Shown piece after piece: positions 7,640 through 15,470 of a stretch of DNA of 16,180 bases (the first letter of the stretch is position 1; each line of letters begins with the position of its first letter). The DNA lies in contig DCDU01000040.1 in assembly GCA_002316585.1 (NCBI GenBank), positions 1 through 16,180 on the forward strand, written 5' to 3'. This DNA is from Firmicutes bacterium UBA1047. GTDB taxonomy: Bacteria; Bacillota; Clostridia; Tissierellales; Sedimentibacteraceae. The notes below the pieces were generated by a model. It was not told where the DNA came from. It saw only the letters and a list, made by a program, of their open reading frames with translations, and did not search any database. The translations under genes and the position numbers were made by a program.

Positions 7640-9013
7640 ATGAGTGAAAAAGAAGTTGTAATAGGAGGGGGTCAAGGTTTTTGGGGTGATAGTCCTGATG
7701 CTGCTATCGATATGATAAAACATGGGAACCTTGACTATATGTCGTGCGACTTTCTGGCCGAGCTTACAATGTCCATAATGCAGCGTCAAAAAAACAAAAA
7801 TCCAAAAGCCGGATATGCCAGGGATTTTATTAATATATTAAGGGAAGTTGGAAAAGAAGCATTTGAAAAAAATATAAAAATTATTTCTAATGCCGGTGGT
7901 GTCAATGTTGAAGAAGCAGTTAATCAAATTAAGAATGTTGCAGAGGAAAATTCTCTCCGGGGATACAAAATAGGTTATGTTTTAGGGGACAATTTACTTG
8001 AACAGCTTCCTAAGTTAATGGACGAAGGTTATGAATTCATTAACTCAGATGATGGAAGAAAGTTAAGTGAAATTAAAGATAGTATACTTAATGCAAATGT
8101 CTATTTTGGCAAAGAACCGATTATTGCCTGCTTACAACGAGGGGCAAATGTGGTAGTAACAGGCAGGGCAGCGGATTCAGCACTATTTTTAGCACCATTA
8201 ATGCATGAGTTCGGCTGGGACAACAATGACTATGATAATATTGCCAGAGGGATTATGGTTGGACACTTACTTGAATGTGGCGGTCAAGCTTCCGGTGGAA
8301 ACTATGACTACGATTGGAGAGGCATTCCAAACATGGACCAATTAGGATTTCCAATTGCAAAGGTTACAGAAAATCAAACCTTTATAACTAAAACTAACAC
8401 AAGTGGCGGGAGGGTGACAGAGCAAACATTGAAGGAACAAATTCTTTATGAAGTTCATGATCCGGCAAACTATATAACACCTGATATTGTAGCAGATATA
8501 AGTAATGTAGAAGTTTCTGAATTTTCAAAAGATTGTGTTGAAATTAAAAATATAAAAGGAAAGAAAAGGCCTGAAAATCTAAAGCTTTCAATAGGATACC
8601 ATGCAGGATATAAAGTAGAAACATATCTTTGTTATGCTTGGCCTGATGCTTATGAAAAGGCTCAATATGCTGCTGATATAATTATTAAAAAGATGAAAAG
8701 AAAAAATTTAAAAGCAGAGGATATTCGCATTGACTTTCTTGGTTTAAATGCACTGCATTTAGATGTGGCAAATATGGATAAAAACTTAGTTAGGAATATG
8801 AATGAGGTAGTTATGAGAATAGCGATTCGCACTCTATCTAAAGATGAAGCCAAAAAAATTATACCTGAAATAGCTCCTCTTCAGCTAAATGGTCCTCCAG
8901 GTTCAAGCTTTTTTGGTGGCAGATCTGCAGTTCAAGATGTAATTGGATTATGGCCAACTTTTATACCAAGAAATATGGTCAATTTAACTTCCAATATTTT
9001 GGAGGTGAAATAA
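7640..9013 (+). CDS. atuA: AtuA-family protein (DUF1446, acyclic terpene utilisation type)
   Basis: The protein has 457 aa from ATG 7640, the start giving the family N-terminus; AAAGGA (7622-7627) is the likely ribosome site, with somewhat long spacing. A TTG at 7619 and an ATG at 7628 in the same frame are less likely. Family signatures are IGGGQGFWGDS (8-18), LDYMSCDFLAELTMSIM (31-47), TGRAADSAL (174-182) and LECGGQASGGNY (211-222), with GPPGSSFFGG near the C-terminus. AtuA is known from the citronellol/geraniol (acyclic terpene) cluster of Pseudomonas, where carboxylated branched acyl-CoAs are broken down, but its reaction is not firmly established. No signal peptide is seen, so it is cytoplasmic. 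It is the first gene of the sigma-54 operon. The next gene encodes the small domain fused to the C-terminus in longer AtuA proteins. Its role on HMG-CoA or mevalonate here is inference only. Confidence 0.88.
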   Translation: MSEKEVVIGGGQGFWGDSPDAAIDMIKHGNLDYMSCDFLAELTMSIMQRQKNKNPKAGYARDFINILREVGKEAFEKNIKIISNAGGVNVEEAVNQIKNVAEENSLRGYKIGYVLGDNLLEQLPKLMDEGYEFINSDDGRKLSEIKDSILNANVYFGKEPIIACLQRGANVVVTGRAADSALFLAPLMHEFGWDNNDYDNIARGIMVGHLLECGGQASGGNYDYDWRGIPNMDQLGFPIAKVTENQTFITKTNTSGGRVTEQTLKEQILYEVHDPANYITPDIVADISNVEVSEFSKDCVEIKNIKGKKRPENLKLSIGYHAGYKVETYLCYAWPDAYEKAQYAADIIIKKMKRKNLKAEDIRIDFLGLNALHLDVANMDKNLVRNMNEVVMRIAIRTLSKDEAKKIIPEIAPLQLNGPPGSSFFGGRSAVQDVIGLWPTFIPRNMVNLTSNILEVK

Positions 9014-9363
9014 TGGAAAATTTTTATTTAAAAGAAATTGCTCACAGCAGATCCGGAGACAAGGGTAATATTAGCAACGTTTGTGTCTTTGCCAGAGACC
9101 CAAAAGATTATGATTTTTTAAAATCATTTTTGACTGTAGAAAGAGTAAAAAAACACTTTGAAAATATTGTTAAAGGTGAAATTATAAGATATGAAGTAGA
9201 CAGCTTAAAGGGTATGAATTTTGTTATGTATGAAGCTTTAGGGGGAGGAGCGACACTTTCTCTACGTTTAGATACTCTCGGAAAATCCATGGGTTCTGCA
9301 CTCATGAGAATAGAAATAAATAAAAAAGAATATGAAGATTATAGAAAGGGTGTAAAAAAATGA
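9013..9363 (+). CDS. Small AtuA-associated protein (AtuA C-terminal-like domain)
   Basis: The protein has 116 aa from ATG 9013, which overlaps the preceding stop as TAATG and follows GGAGGTG (9001-9007). An in-frame upstream ATG at 8950 has no ribosome site and lies inside the atuA-like gene. The sequence has the family pattern: HSRSGDKGNISNVCVFAR (12-29), a central RYEVDSLKGMNFVMYEALGGG, and SLRLDTLGKSMG towards the end. This domain is found either fused to AtuA or, as here, as a separate small protein beside it, so the two probably form one complex. No catalytic function is established. Its stop overlaps the next start as ATGA, which couples it to the HMG-CoA reductase. Confidence 0.85.
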   Translation: MENFYLKEIAHSRSGDKGNISNVCVFARDPKDYDFLKSFLTVERVKKHFENIVKGEIIRYEVDSLKGMNFVMYEALGGGATLSLRLDTLGKSMGSALMRIEINKKEYEDYRKGVKK

Positions 9364-10616
9364 AAAACAGTAGTTATGCAGGATTTTATAAGTTATCAAT
9401 GGAAGAAAGATTGAATTTTGTTAAGGACTTTTCAGAGTTAGATGAGGCGGCAGTTGCAGCAATAAAAGAACCGGATGCACTTAATACTAATATTGCAGAC
9501 CATATGATTGAAAATGTTATTGGAACATATGCACTTCCAATGGGAGTTGCGCTTAACTTTAAAATTAATGATAAAGATTATGTTATTCCTATGGTTACAG
9601 AAGAAGCTTCAGTAGTTGCGGCAGCAAGTAATGCAGCAAGACTTGCAAGACCTTCCGGCGGATTTTACACTTCTGAGGCAGGTTCTATAATGATTGCTCA
9701 AGTACAGCTTACTGAAATTAAGGATGTAGAATATACAAAGACAATTATAATCGAGCATAAGAAAGAAATTCTAAAAAGATGTAATGACCAAGATCCGGTT
9801 CTTGTTAAGTTAGGCGGCGGTGCTTTAGATTTAGAAGTACGAACAGTTAGTTCGGATATTATTGGAGACTTTTTAGTAATACATTTAAAAGTTAATACTC
9901 TTGATGCAATGGGTGCAAATGCTGTTAATACTATGGCAGAGGCAATTGCTCCATATATTGAAGAAATTACAGGTGGAAAGGTATATTTAAGAATACTTTC
10001 AAATCTTGCAGTTGGCAGACTTGTAAGAGCAAGAGTTAAAATAAGCAAGGAAGATTTAGGCGGAGAAGGAGTTGTAGACAATATTATTAAGGCTTATGCT
10101 TTTGCAAAAGCAGACCCATATAGGGCAGCAACTCACAACAAGGGAATTATGAATGGAATCTCTGCAGTAGTACTTGCAACAGGAAACGACACTAGGGCAA
10201 TTGAATCAGGAGCTCATGCGTATGCAGCAATTTCAGGACGTTACACATCTCTTACTGCATGGGAAAAGGATGCAAATGGAGATTTAAAAGGAAGCATTGA
10301 ACTTCCATTGGCATTAGGACTTGTTGGCGGAGCAACAAAGATTCATCCAACGGCACAAGCAGCAATTAAGATATTAGGTGTAAAGACGGCTAAGGAACTA
10401 TCGGAAGTAGTTGCTGTCGTTGGTCTTGCACAAAACTTTGCCGCAGTAAGAGCATTGGCAACTGATGGTATTCAAAAAGGACATATGGCACTGCATGCTA
10501 AAAATGTAGCAATTACTGCCGGAGCAACAGATGATGAAGTGGATAAAATAGTAAAACAAATGATTGCAGACAAGAAAATAAATGTTGAATATGCAAAGGA
10601 ATTGTTAAAAAAATAA
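9360..10616 (+). CDS. mvaA: Class II hydroxymethylglutaryl-CoA reductase, degradative type
   Basis: The protein has 418 aa, close to the class II length. Motifs run in order: ENVIGTYALPMGVALNF (51-67), EEASVVAAAS with the catalytic Glu (81-90), DAMGANAVNTMAEA (182-195), DPYRAATHNKGIMNGI with the catalytic Lys261 (252-267), ATGND with Asp277 (273-277), GLVGGATK (320-327) and GHMALHAKN with the C-terminal catalytic His (374-382). Several of these stretches match, as I remember it, the enzyme of Pseudomonas mevalonii, which uses NAD to oxidise mevalonate plus CoA to HMG-CoA. Biosynthetic class II enzymes run in the other direction. A catabolic role fits the sigma-54 control, the permease genes and the absence of other mevalonate-pathway genes. 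The ATG overlaps the previous stop, with AAAGGG just upstream. No HMG-CoA lyase is encoded nearby. Confidence 0.95.
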   Translation: MKNSSYAGFYKLSMEERLNFVKDFSELDEAAVAAIKEPDALNTNIADHMIENVIGTYALPMGVALNFKINDKDYVIPMVTEEASVVAAASNAARLARPSGGFYTSEAGSIMIAQVQLTEIKDVEYTKTIIIEHKKEILKRCNDQDPVLVKLGGGALDLEVRTVSSDIIGDFLVIHLKVNTLDAMGANAVNTMAEAIAPYIEEITGGKVYLRILSNLAVGRLVRARVKISKEDLGGEGVVDNIIKAYAFAKADPYRAATHNKGIMNGISAVVLATGNDTRAIESGAHAYAAISGRYTSLTAWEKDANGDLKGSIELPLALGLVGGATKIHPTAQAAIKILGVKTAKELSEVVAVVGLAQNFAAVRALATDGIQKGHMALHAKNVAITAGATDDEVDKIVKQMIADKKINVEYAKELLKK

Positions 10617-10640
10617 TAAAAAATAGTAGGAGGGATTACA

Positions 10641-11114
10641 TTGGTAAAAAACAATGAACAAAAACCTATAAAGTATACGGAGGTATGGGGAGATACTGTT
10701 AATCTTAAAGAACTTGTATATTCCTGTATGATAGGTGTAATTCTTACTATGGGCTTATTTTTACTAGGACAAAAGATTTTCCACGGGATGGAAAATCTTG
10801 AGCCTAGTTTGGCTGATGGATACGCTTTATTAGTAGGAGTTGTTGGGTGTATTGGCTCAGGAGTTATTTGCGCAAAGTTATTTAAACCAAAAAGACAAGT
10901 AGAGGAAAGATCGGAGTTTGAAGATATAGAAGAAACATTGAAAGCAGCCGGAATGACAATAGAAGAAGAAGCAGAAGCACTATCTAAAGCGCATCCAAGT
11001 ATTATTAAAGAATTAGAGGACTTAGATCTATATGCGCTACTTGCATTAATACCGGAAGACTCACCGAATTACAAACCGGAATACAGAAAGATAATGGAGG
11101 GGAACAATAAATGA
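10641..11114 (+). CDS. Small two-TM membrane protein, probable accessory subunit of the TctA-like permease
   Basis: The protein has 157 aa from a TTG start at 10641, six bases after GGAGGG (10629-10634). Two hydrophobic helices are seen, about 24-46 and 60-81. An acidic cytoplasmic tail of about 75 residues follows, rich in Glu/Asp and probably partly helical. Its place before a TctA-like permease is that of TctB, the small membrane subunit of tripartite tricarboxylate transporters, and its length fits. It has only two clear TM helices where TctB normally has four, and I cannot confirm homology. The stop overlaps the permease start as ATGA, so equal synthesis of both is likely. Confidence 0.7.
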   Translation: MVKNNEQKPIKYTEVWGDTVNLKELVYSCMIGVILTMGLFLLGQKIFHGMENLEPSLADGYALLVGVVGCIGSGVICAKLFKPKRQVEERSEFEDIEETLKAAGMTIEEEAEALSKAHPSIIKELEDLDLYALLALIPEDSPNYKPEYRKIMEGNNK

Positions 11115-12481
11115 GTATACTATTATTATTAGAAGCTTTTATTGCTGCCTTTATGGGAGGAGTTATATATTCAATAATTGGAATTATACCAGGTACTGAT
11201 GAAACTGCTACTATGGCTCCTATTACATTAGTATTGGTAATACTTGGAGTGGATCCTGTTGTACTTTATGCATGGATGATAGGAATAATGAAGGCGATGC
11301 AAACAACTCACACAATACCTACTGCAATGGCAGCTCTTCCGGGAAGTACCATGGCAATTCCGATGGTTCCCTATTGCGCATTAGGTAAAAGACTTGGAAT
11401 TCCTCATATAACCATGAGAAAAATGGCAGCAGGTTCACTAATTGGTGGAATAATAGCAGTTCCGGCATCAGTAGTATTAGCATATATACTTGCACCGTTT
11501 GGCAACTTTATACAACCATATATAGGACTTATTTTTACAGTAGGAGCTGTATTTATTGCTTGGATGTCTAATGCAAAATGGGGAGCTGTTATTGCGCTTA
11601 TTCCATATTCATTCTTAATTCAAGGATTCCAAAGATTAGCAATAGAAGCAGTAGGAAAGACATTATTTATATCAATATTTATGGGAATAACTGTAGGACC
11701 TATGATTTCAGAATTATTTAATGTCTTGGTTCCAAAATTAAGAGACAGTCAACAAAGAGATAAACCGAACCAAATTTGGCTTGCACCAGATTCGAAAGAA
11801 AAATTGCCCCTATTTCCGAATCCATTTAAGTTACTGACAAAGAGACAAAAAAAGGTGGCTGCAGGGAGCTCAGTAATAGGAGCAGCTGCATTTACATTAT
11901 CGCCTGTTGCAACAACAGTATTAATTGGAGAGTTAATAGCCGGAAGGACAAAAGAGCTATATGAAAAAATAACAACAACTGTATCAGTTCAAGACGTAAT
12001 GGCAACAGCAACTTATTTTGGCGGATTGATAATACCGCTGCTTGCATTTGGACTTCCGCTAAGCCCTGTGGCATTAGGACCGGCCGCACCTTTATTTAAC
12101 GCACCACCAAGATTTACTGTAGAGCCGCTTCACAACCTTCATAATTATTTACAACCGTGGCATTATATAGTATTTGGTTATATTGGAGTATTTGCAGGCT
12201 CTCTTCTTGCATATCCAATGTGTATAAAAAAGGCTAGACCTTGGACAGAAAAAATGTTCAGAACAATAAGCCACGAAGCTATGATAGGAGCATTCTTAGG
12301 ATTAATATTTATGCTCTCATACTATGAAGCCGGAGTAATGGGAATAATAGTATCACTTTGTATAGGATTATTTGGTGGCATACTTCACAACTTTTTTGAA
12401 ATTCACACAGGTGTTCAGTTTATGGGTTACTACGCATCGGGATGGATAGTAACGCAAATACTTACATTAGTAGGAATGTAA
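11111..12481 (+). CDS. TctA-like permease (tripartite tricarboxylate transporter family, large membrane subunit)
   Basis: The protein has 456 aa, highly hydrophobic, with about ten membrane segments. TctA-type features are GIIPGTDETATMAPITL (24-40), ALPGSTMAIPMVPYCALGKR (75-94) and a second-half repeat around AFGLPLSPVALGPAAPLFNAPP. The family imports carboxylates using an ion gradient, with a TctC binding protein and a small TctB. No binding protein gene occurs in this operon, so either one is encoded elsewhere or this branch works without it. In the usual family the first motif is PG-I-G, and here it is PG-T-D-E, which may mark a different substrate group. Given its operon, mevalonate or a related hydroxycarboxylate is a reasonable substrate guess. 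GGAGGGG precedes the ATG, and the gene ends 19 bases before the operon terminator. Confidence 0.8.
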   Translation: MSILLLLEAFIAAFMGGVIYSIIGIIPGTDETATMAPITLVLVILGVDPVVLYAWMIGIMKAMQTTHTIPTAMAALPGSTMAIPMVPYCALGKRLGIPHITMRKMAAGSLIGGIIAVPASVVLAYILAPFGNFIQPYIGLIFTVGAVFIAWMSNAKWGAVIALIPYSFLIQGFQRLAIEAVGKTLFISIFMGITVGPMISELFNVLVPKLRDSQQRDKPNQIWLAPDSKEKLPLFPNPFKLLTKRQKKVAAGSSVIGAAAFTLSPVATTVLIGELIAGRTKELYEKITTTVSVQDVMATATYFGGLIIPLLAFGLPLSPVALGPAAPLFNAPPRFTVEPLHNLHNYLQPWHYIVFGYIGVFAGSLLAYPMCIKKARPWTEKMFRTISHEAMIGAFLGLIFMLSYYEAGVMGIIVSLCIGLFGGILHNFFEIHTGVQFMGYYASGWIVTQILTLVGM

Positions 12482-12500
12482 AACAATAGTTGCACTTATT

Positions 12501-12530
12501 AAGCCCTAGTTTAATGAACTGGGGCTTTTT
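12501..12530 (+). terminator. Strong rho-independent terminator of the sigma-54 operon
   Basis: AAGCCCTAGTT (12501-12511) pairs with AACTGGGGCTT (12517-12527) through an 11-bp stem containing one G-U pair. The loop is TAATG and a T run follows immediately. It lies 19 bases after the permease stop and closes the unit that begins at the -24/-12 promoter. Confidence 0.92.
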
Positions 12531-12619
12531 CCATAGCTGCTAACAGTACTTCCTTTCAAAGATAATTGGTTATCTAAATATTTACACAGTTATATTAATA
12601 GACTTTTAGCCTAAAAAAA

Positions 12620-12670
12620 GTACACATTCAACTAAGTTGCTAAAATTAAACTACTTAATTAAATGTGTAC
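12620..12670. repeat. Nested inverted repeats predicted to fold as a three-way junction
   Basis: An outer perfect 9-bp stem, GTACACATT (12620-12628) with AATGTGTAC (12662-12670), encloses two smaller hairpins. These are CAAC-TAA-GTTG (12629-12639) and AATTAA-ACTAC-TTAATT (12644-12660). Nearly every base inside the outer stem is accounted for. There is no ORF with a ribosome site here. It could be an RNA fold, a cruciform, or the remains of a small mobile element. Confidence 0.55.
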
Positions 12671-12758
12671 AATTTTAAATCAAATATAAAATCATCAGCT
12701 TTATATTATAATTATAAAAATTACATAAGATCCTTCGATTCAATCGGATACTATATCG

Positions 12759-13781
12759 TTACATTAATTCTTTCATGCAGTTTATCACGTAATCTATATC
12801 CTGCTTCGATACTCCTATATGTGTTACAAAACGGTATTCCCCTGCTTCAGCCCCGCTTACCTTTATATTTTTTTCATATAGCTTTTCAATCAGCACACTT
12901 TCTTTTATAACATCTTCTCCCATTTCGAAAAATACCATATCGATATCAAGTCTGTCTCTCATTACATTTACACCGGGAAGCTTTGAAAGTTCTTCGGCTA
13001 AATATTTTGCATTTTTGTGGTCCTCATGGAGTCTGCCGGTCATTTTTTCCAATGCTATAATTCCCGCCGCAGCCAATATTCCTATTTGTCTCATTCCGCC
13101 GCCCATGAGCTTTCTGTATTTTCTTGCTCTGCCGATAAACTCCTTGCTTCCTGCAAGCATTGAGCCTGCCGGCGCAGCTAATCCCTTTGACAAGCAGAAC
13201 ATTACCGAATCACAGCATGCGGCAATTTCCTTTGCATCAACACCCAATGATACCGCCGCATTGAAAATTCTTGCTCCGTCCATGTGTACGGGAATTGAGT
13301 GACTTTTCGCAATTTCTTTTATTTCTCTTAAAATGTTTAAAGGGACAACCGCTCCGCATCCGTGAGCATTTTCAACACATATAAGACCTGTTTCCGGCTC
13401 ATGGATGTCATCCGGTCTTATGGAATTTAAAACATCCTTGGGAGACATAACTCCATTTGCGGTTTCCAAGGTTCTCAGCTGCACTCCTGCTATTACTGCC
13501 GAAGCTCCCACCTCATGAAGTACAATATGATTATCTTTTCCTACTATTACTTCCTGACCCCTTTTAGTATGTGTAATAATTGCCAATTGGTTTCCGAATG
13601 TGCCGCTGGGTACAAACAATGCAGCTTCCTTGCCCACCTTTTCGGCGGCAAGCTTCTCCAACCTGTTAACCGTGGGGTCATCTTGGTAAACATCATCCCC
13701 CACTTCCGCATTTGCAATTGCCTGTCTCATTTCATCGGTAGGCATTGTAACGGTATCGCTTCTTAAGTCTATAAATTTCAT
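12759..13781 (-). CDS. ltaE: Low-specificity L-threonine aldolase (PLP enzyme)
   Basis: The protein has 340 aa, typical for the family. The enzyme cleaves L-threonine or allo-threonine to glycine and acetaldehyde. Seen in sequence: the family N-terminus IDLRSDTVTMPTDEM (4-18), GDDVYQDDPTVNRLE (28-42), PSGTFGNQ (58-65), HMDGARIFNA with the PLP-contacting Asp168 and Arg171 (166-175), and CLSKGLAAPAGS with the Schiff-base Lys199 (196-207). It is cytoplasmic. A GAAGGTGAT ribosome site precedes the ATG. It reads in the same direction as folD but 112 bp downstream of it, and I find no convincing promoter in that gap, so it may be read from the folate genes or from a weak local promoter. Glycine production next to one-carbon folate enzymes is a sensible pairing. 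Confidence 0.95.
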   Translation of the reverse strand: MKFIDLRSDTVTMPTDEMRQAIANAEVGDDVYQDDPTVNRLEKLAAEKVGKEAALFVPSGTFGNQLAIITHTKRGQEVIVGKDNHIVLHEVGASAVIAGVQLRTLETANGVMSPKDVLNSIRPDDIHEPETGLICVENAHGCGAVVPLNILREIKEIAKSHSIPVHMDGARIFNAAVSLGVDAKEIAACCDSVMFCLSKGLAAPAGSMLAGSKEFIGRARKYRKLMGGGMRQIGILAAAGIIALEKMTGRLHEDHKNAKYLAEELSKLPGVNVMRDRLDIDMVFFEMGEDVIKESVLIEKLYEKNIKVSGAEAGEYRFVTHIGVSKQDIDYVINCMKELM

Positions 13782-13893
13782 TTTATCACCTTCTATTTAA
13801 ATTTTTAAACAATTTATAATAACACAATAAAACATGAGATTCCACACGGCGAATAACGGGTATTCATAGCAATTTACAATCCATGCACAGCCA

Positions 13894-14748
13894 TTAAAAC
13901 TTATTTATTAACCTGCATGCTTTTATTACATGGTCTGCCAATACGGCGGTTGTAACCGAACCGACTCCCCCAGGCACCGGAGTTATGAATCCTGCCTTTT
14001 CAATACAGTCATCGGTATCAACGTCTCCCGTAATTTTACCTTCATTGTCCGCATTGATGCCCACATCTATTACAGTTGCACTTTCCTTGATATATTCATC
14101 TGTAATCATGCGGGACTTACCGATTGCTGCTATTAATATATCTGCTCTCTTGGTCACTTCAGGCAAATCTGTTGTTTTTGAATGGCATATGGTAACCGTT
14201 GAATTTTCCTTAAGAAGCATCATGGACAGAGGTTTTCCCACTACCATAGACCTTCCTATTACCACAGCTTCCTTGCCCTTAAGCTCTATGTCGTAGAATT
14301 TCAGCATTTCCAAGGCTGCTCTTGCTGTGCAGGGCGGAAATCCCGTATCGTCTCCTTCCAGCAATTTGGCAACATTTATCGGATTGAAGCAATCAACATC
14401 CTTTTCGGGACCTATGATAAATTTAACTTCATCTTCATTTATTTGCTCAGGCAGCGGCCTGAAAAGCAAAATACCATGAACACTATTATCATTTGCAGTA
14501 TTTTTAAGCTCATCTATAAAGGTGTCCAGGTCTATATCTGCAGGCAGCGGCAAAACCTCACAGTCAATGTCTAAACTTGTCATTCTTTTCACGGCTGCCC
14601 TTTCATAAGCTAAATCATCTTCACTTTCACCAACGCGAATAATTTTCAGCTTTGGAACAATATTATTTCTTCTCAATTCTTCAGCTTCTTTTTTTACCCT
14701 GACAGAAATATTATCTGCCACAGCCTTTCCCTTTAAAAGATATCCCAT
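13894..14748 (-). CDS. folD: FolD-family methylene-tetrahydrofolate dehydrogenase, cyclohydrolase residues altered
   Basis: The protein has 284 aa, normal FolD length. The family interconverts methylene-, methenyl- and formyl-THF. The NAD(P)-binding GRSMVVGKP (165-173) and PVPGGVGSVT (257-266) are intact, as are Tyr48 of the active-site YxxxK motif and KDVD (116-119). The catalytic Lys of YxxxK is Ala52 (YERAAVK at 48-54), and the usual GILVQLPLP reads GILLFRPLP (92-100), so the active-site Gln is Phe96. In studied FolD enzymes that Lys is needed for cyclohydrolase activity but less so for the dehydrogenase. A separate cyclohydrolase gene lies ten bases upstream, so this protein probably supplies only the dehydrogenase step. 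AAAGGAGG overlaps the upstream stop. I recall related clostridial FolD proteins sharing these changes, so it is likely a subfamily and not decay. Confidence 0.92.
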   Translation of the reverse strand: MGYLLKGKAVADNISVRVKKEAEELRRNNIVPKLKIIRVGESEDDLAYERAAVKRMTSLDIDCEVLPLPADIDLDTFIDELKNTANDNSVHGILLFRPLPEQINEDEVKFIIGPEKDVDCFNPINVAKLLEGDDTGFPPCTARAALEMLKFYDIELKGKEAVVIGRSMVVGKPLSMMLLKENSTVTICHSKTTDLPEVTKRADILIAAIGKSRMITDEYIKESATVIDVGINADNEGKITGDVDTDDCIEKAGFITPVPGGVGSVTTAVLADHVIKACRLINKF

Positions 14749-14758
14749 TAGCCCTCCT

Positions 14759-15391
14759 TTAAGGTTCCAATATTTTCAAAACCTTATTCCATATTTCATC
14801 AGCTTTTTTATTTCCGTCAATCAAAAGTTTTTCTGTTCTTTGCTTTATGTCATTAACATATTCATCATCATTTATGAAATTTACATTTATCACTACATTT
14901 AAATATGCACTGTTTAAGGCTGCTTTTAACAGCTGAACTCCGACGCCTATATCGCTTATAATCGTTACGGATGCTATATCCGCCAATTCTTCATGCAGAT
15001 TAATTCCTTCAAAGGTTAGCTCCATTGTTTCAATCGGAGCACTGCATGCAATTTTAAGACATTTCTGCATTTCCTTTTCTTTTCTGATTTTTTCATCTTC
15101 CGTTGCGGAAGGCATAATATAAGCCCTTGACAAAGGTTCAAAGTTGATTGCATCCTTTTCAACCAAATTTAATAATTCTATCCTTAATTTTTCACCCTCA
15201 TTTAAAATATCCTCATGTTGTTTTTCAAATTGAATGAATTTCTTCTTCCCCTTTGAAAAGTTTGCAACCATCATATTGAGAGCAACTCCCAATGAACCTG
15301 CCAATGCCGCGGCTCCCCCGCCTCCGGGAACAGGTTTTTTCGAAGACAGCTCATAAGAAAAATCTTTGCATGATAGTTCTGTCAATGCCAT
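14759..15391 (-). CDS. fchA: Methenyl-THF cyclohydrolase / formimino-THF cyclodeaminase family protein (FchA type)
   Basis: The protein has 210 aa from ATG 15389-15391, which follows GGAGAGGTGA; an upstream in-frame ATG at 15439 lies in the promoter and has no ribosome site. The family (FTCD C-terminal type) hydrolyses 5,10-methenyl-THF to 10-formyl-THF, or deaminates formimino-THF in histidine or purine breakdown. Visible marks are PVPGGGGAAALAGSLGVAL (20-38) near the folate site, a central EKDAINFEPLSRAY (78-91), and SDIGVGVQLLKAALNSAYLNV (146-166). It is mostly helical and cytoplasmic. It forms an operon with the folD gene that appears to lack cyclohydrolase residues, which argues for the cyclohydrolase role. 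No formiminotransferase gene is in the window, which weighs against the deaminase role. Confidence 0.92.
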   Translation of the reverse strand: MALTELSCKDFSYELSSKKPVPGGGGAAALAGSLGVALNMMVANFSKGKKKFIQFEKQHEDILNEGEKLRIELLNLVEKDAINFEPLSRAYIMPSATEDEKIRKEKEMQKCLKIACSAPIETMELTFEGINLHEELADIASVTIISDIGVGVQLLKAALNSAYLNVVINVNFINDDEYVNDIKQRTEKLLIDGNKKADEIWNKVLKILEP

Positions 15392-15410
15392 AAAATCACC
15401 TCTCCATTCT

Positions 15411-15439
15411 ATTTTATAACAATTATTTGCCACTTTCAA
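15411..15439 (-). promoter_or_regulatory. Sigma-A promoter of the fchA-folD operon
   Basis: On the minus strand, TTGAAA (15434-15439) and TAAAAT (15411-15416) are 17 bp apart. The leader is short, under 20 nt, and contains GGAGAGGTGA. It supports the start at 15391, because the alternative start at 15439 would lie within the promoter. Confidence 0.65.
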
Positions 15440-15470
15440 CGGCTAATTTACTTAAGGGCATCTCGCAGTC

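Noticed and set aside
12728..12750. Symmetry around ATCCTTCGATTCAATCGGAT downstream of ltaE, possible terminator.
   Set aside because: The stem would need a one-base loop or large internal mismatches, and no T run follows on the minus strand.
13851..13865. GAATA-ACGGG-TATTC inverted repeat between folD and ltaE.
   Set aside because: A 5-bp AT-rich stem with no T tract and no promoter around it is within chance expectation.
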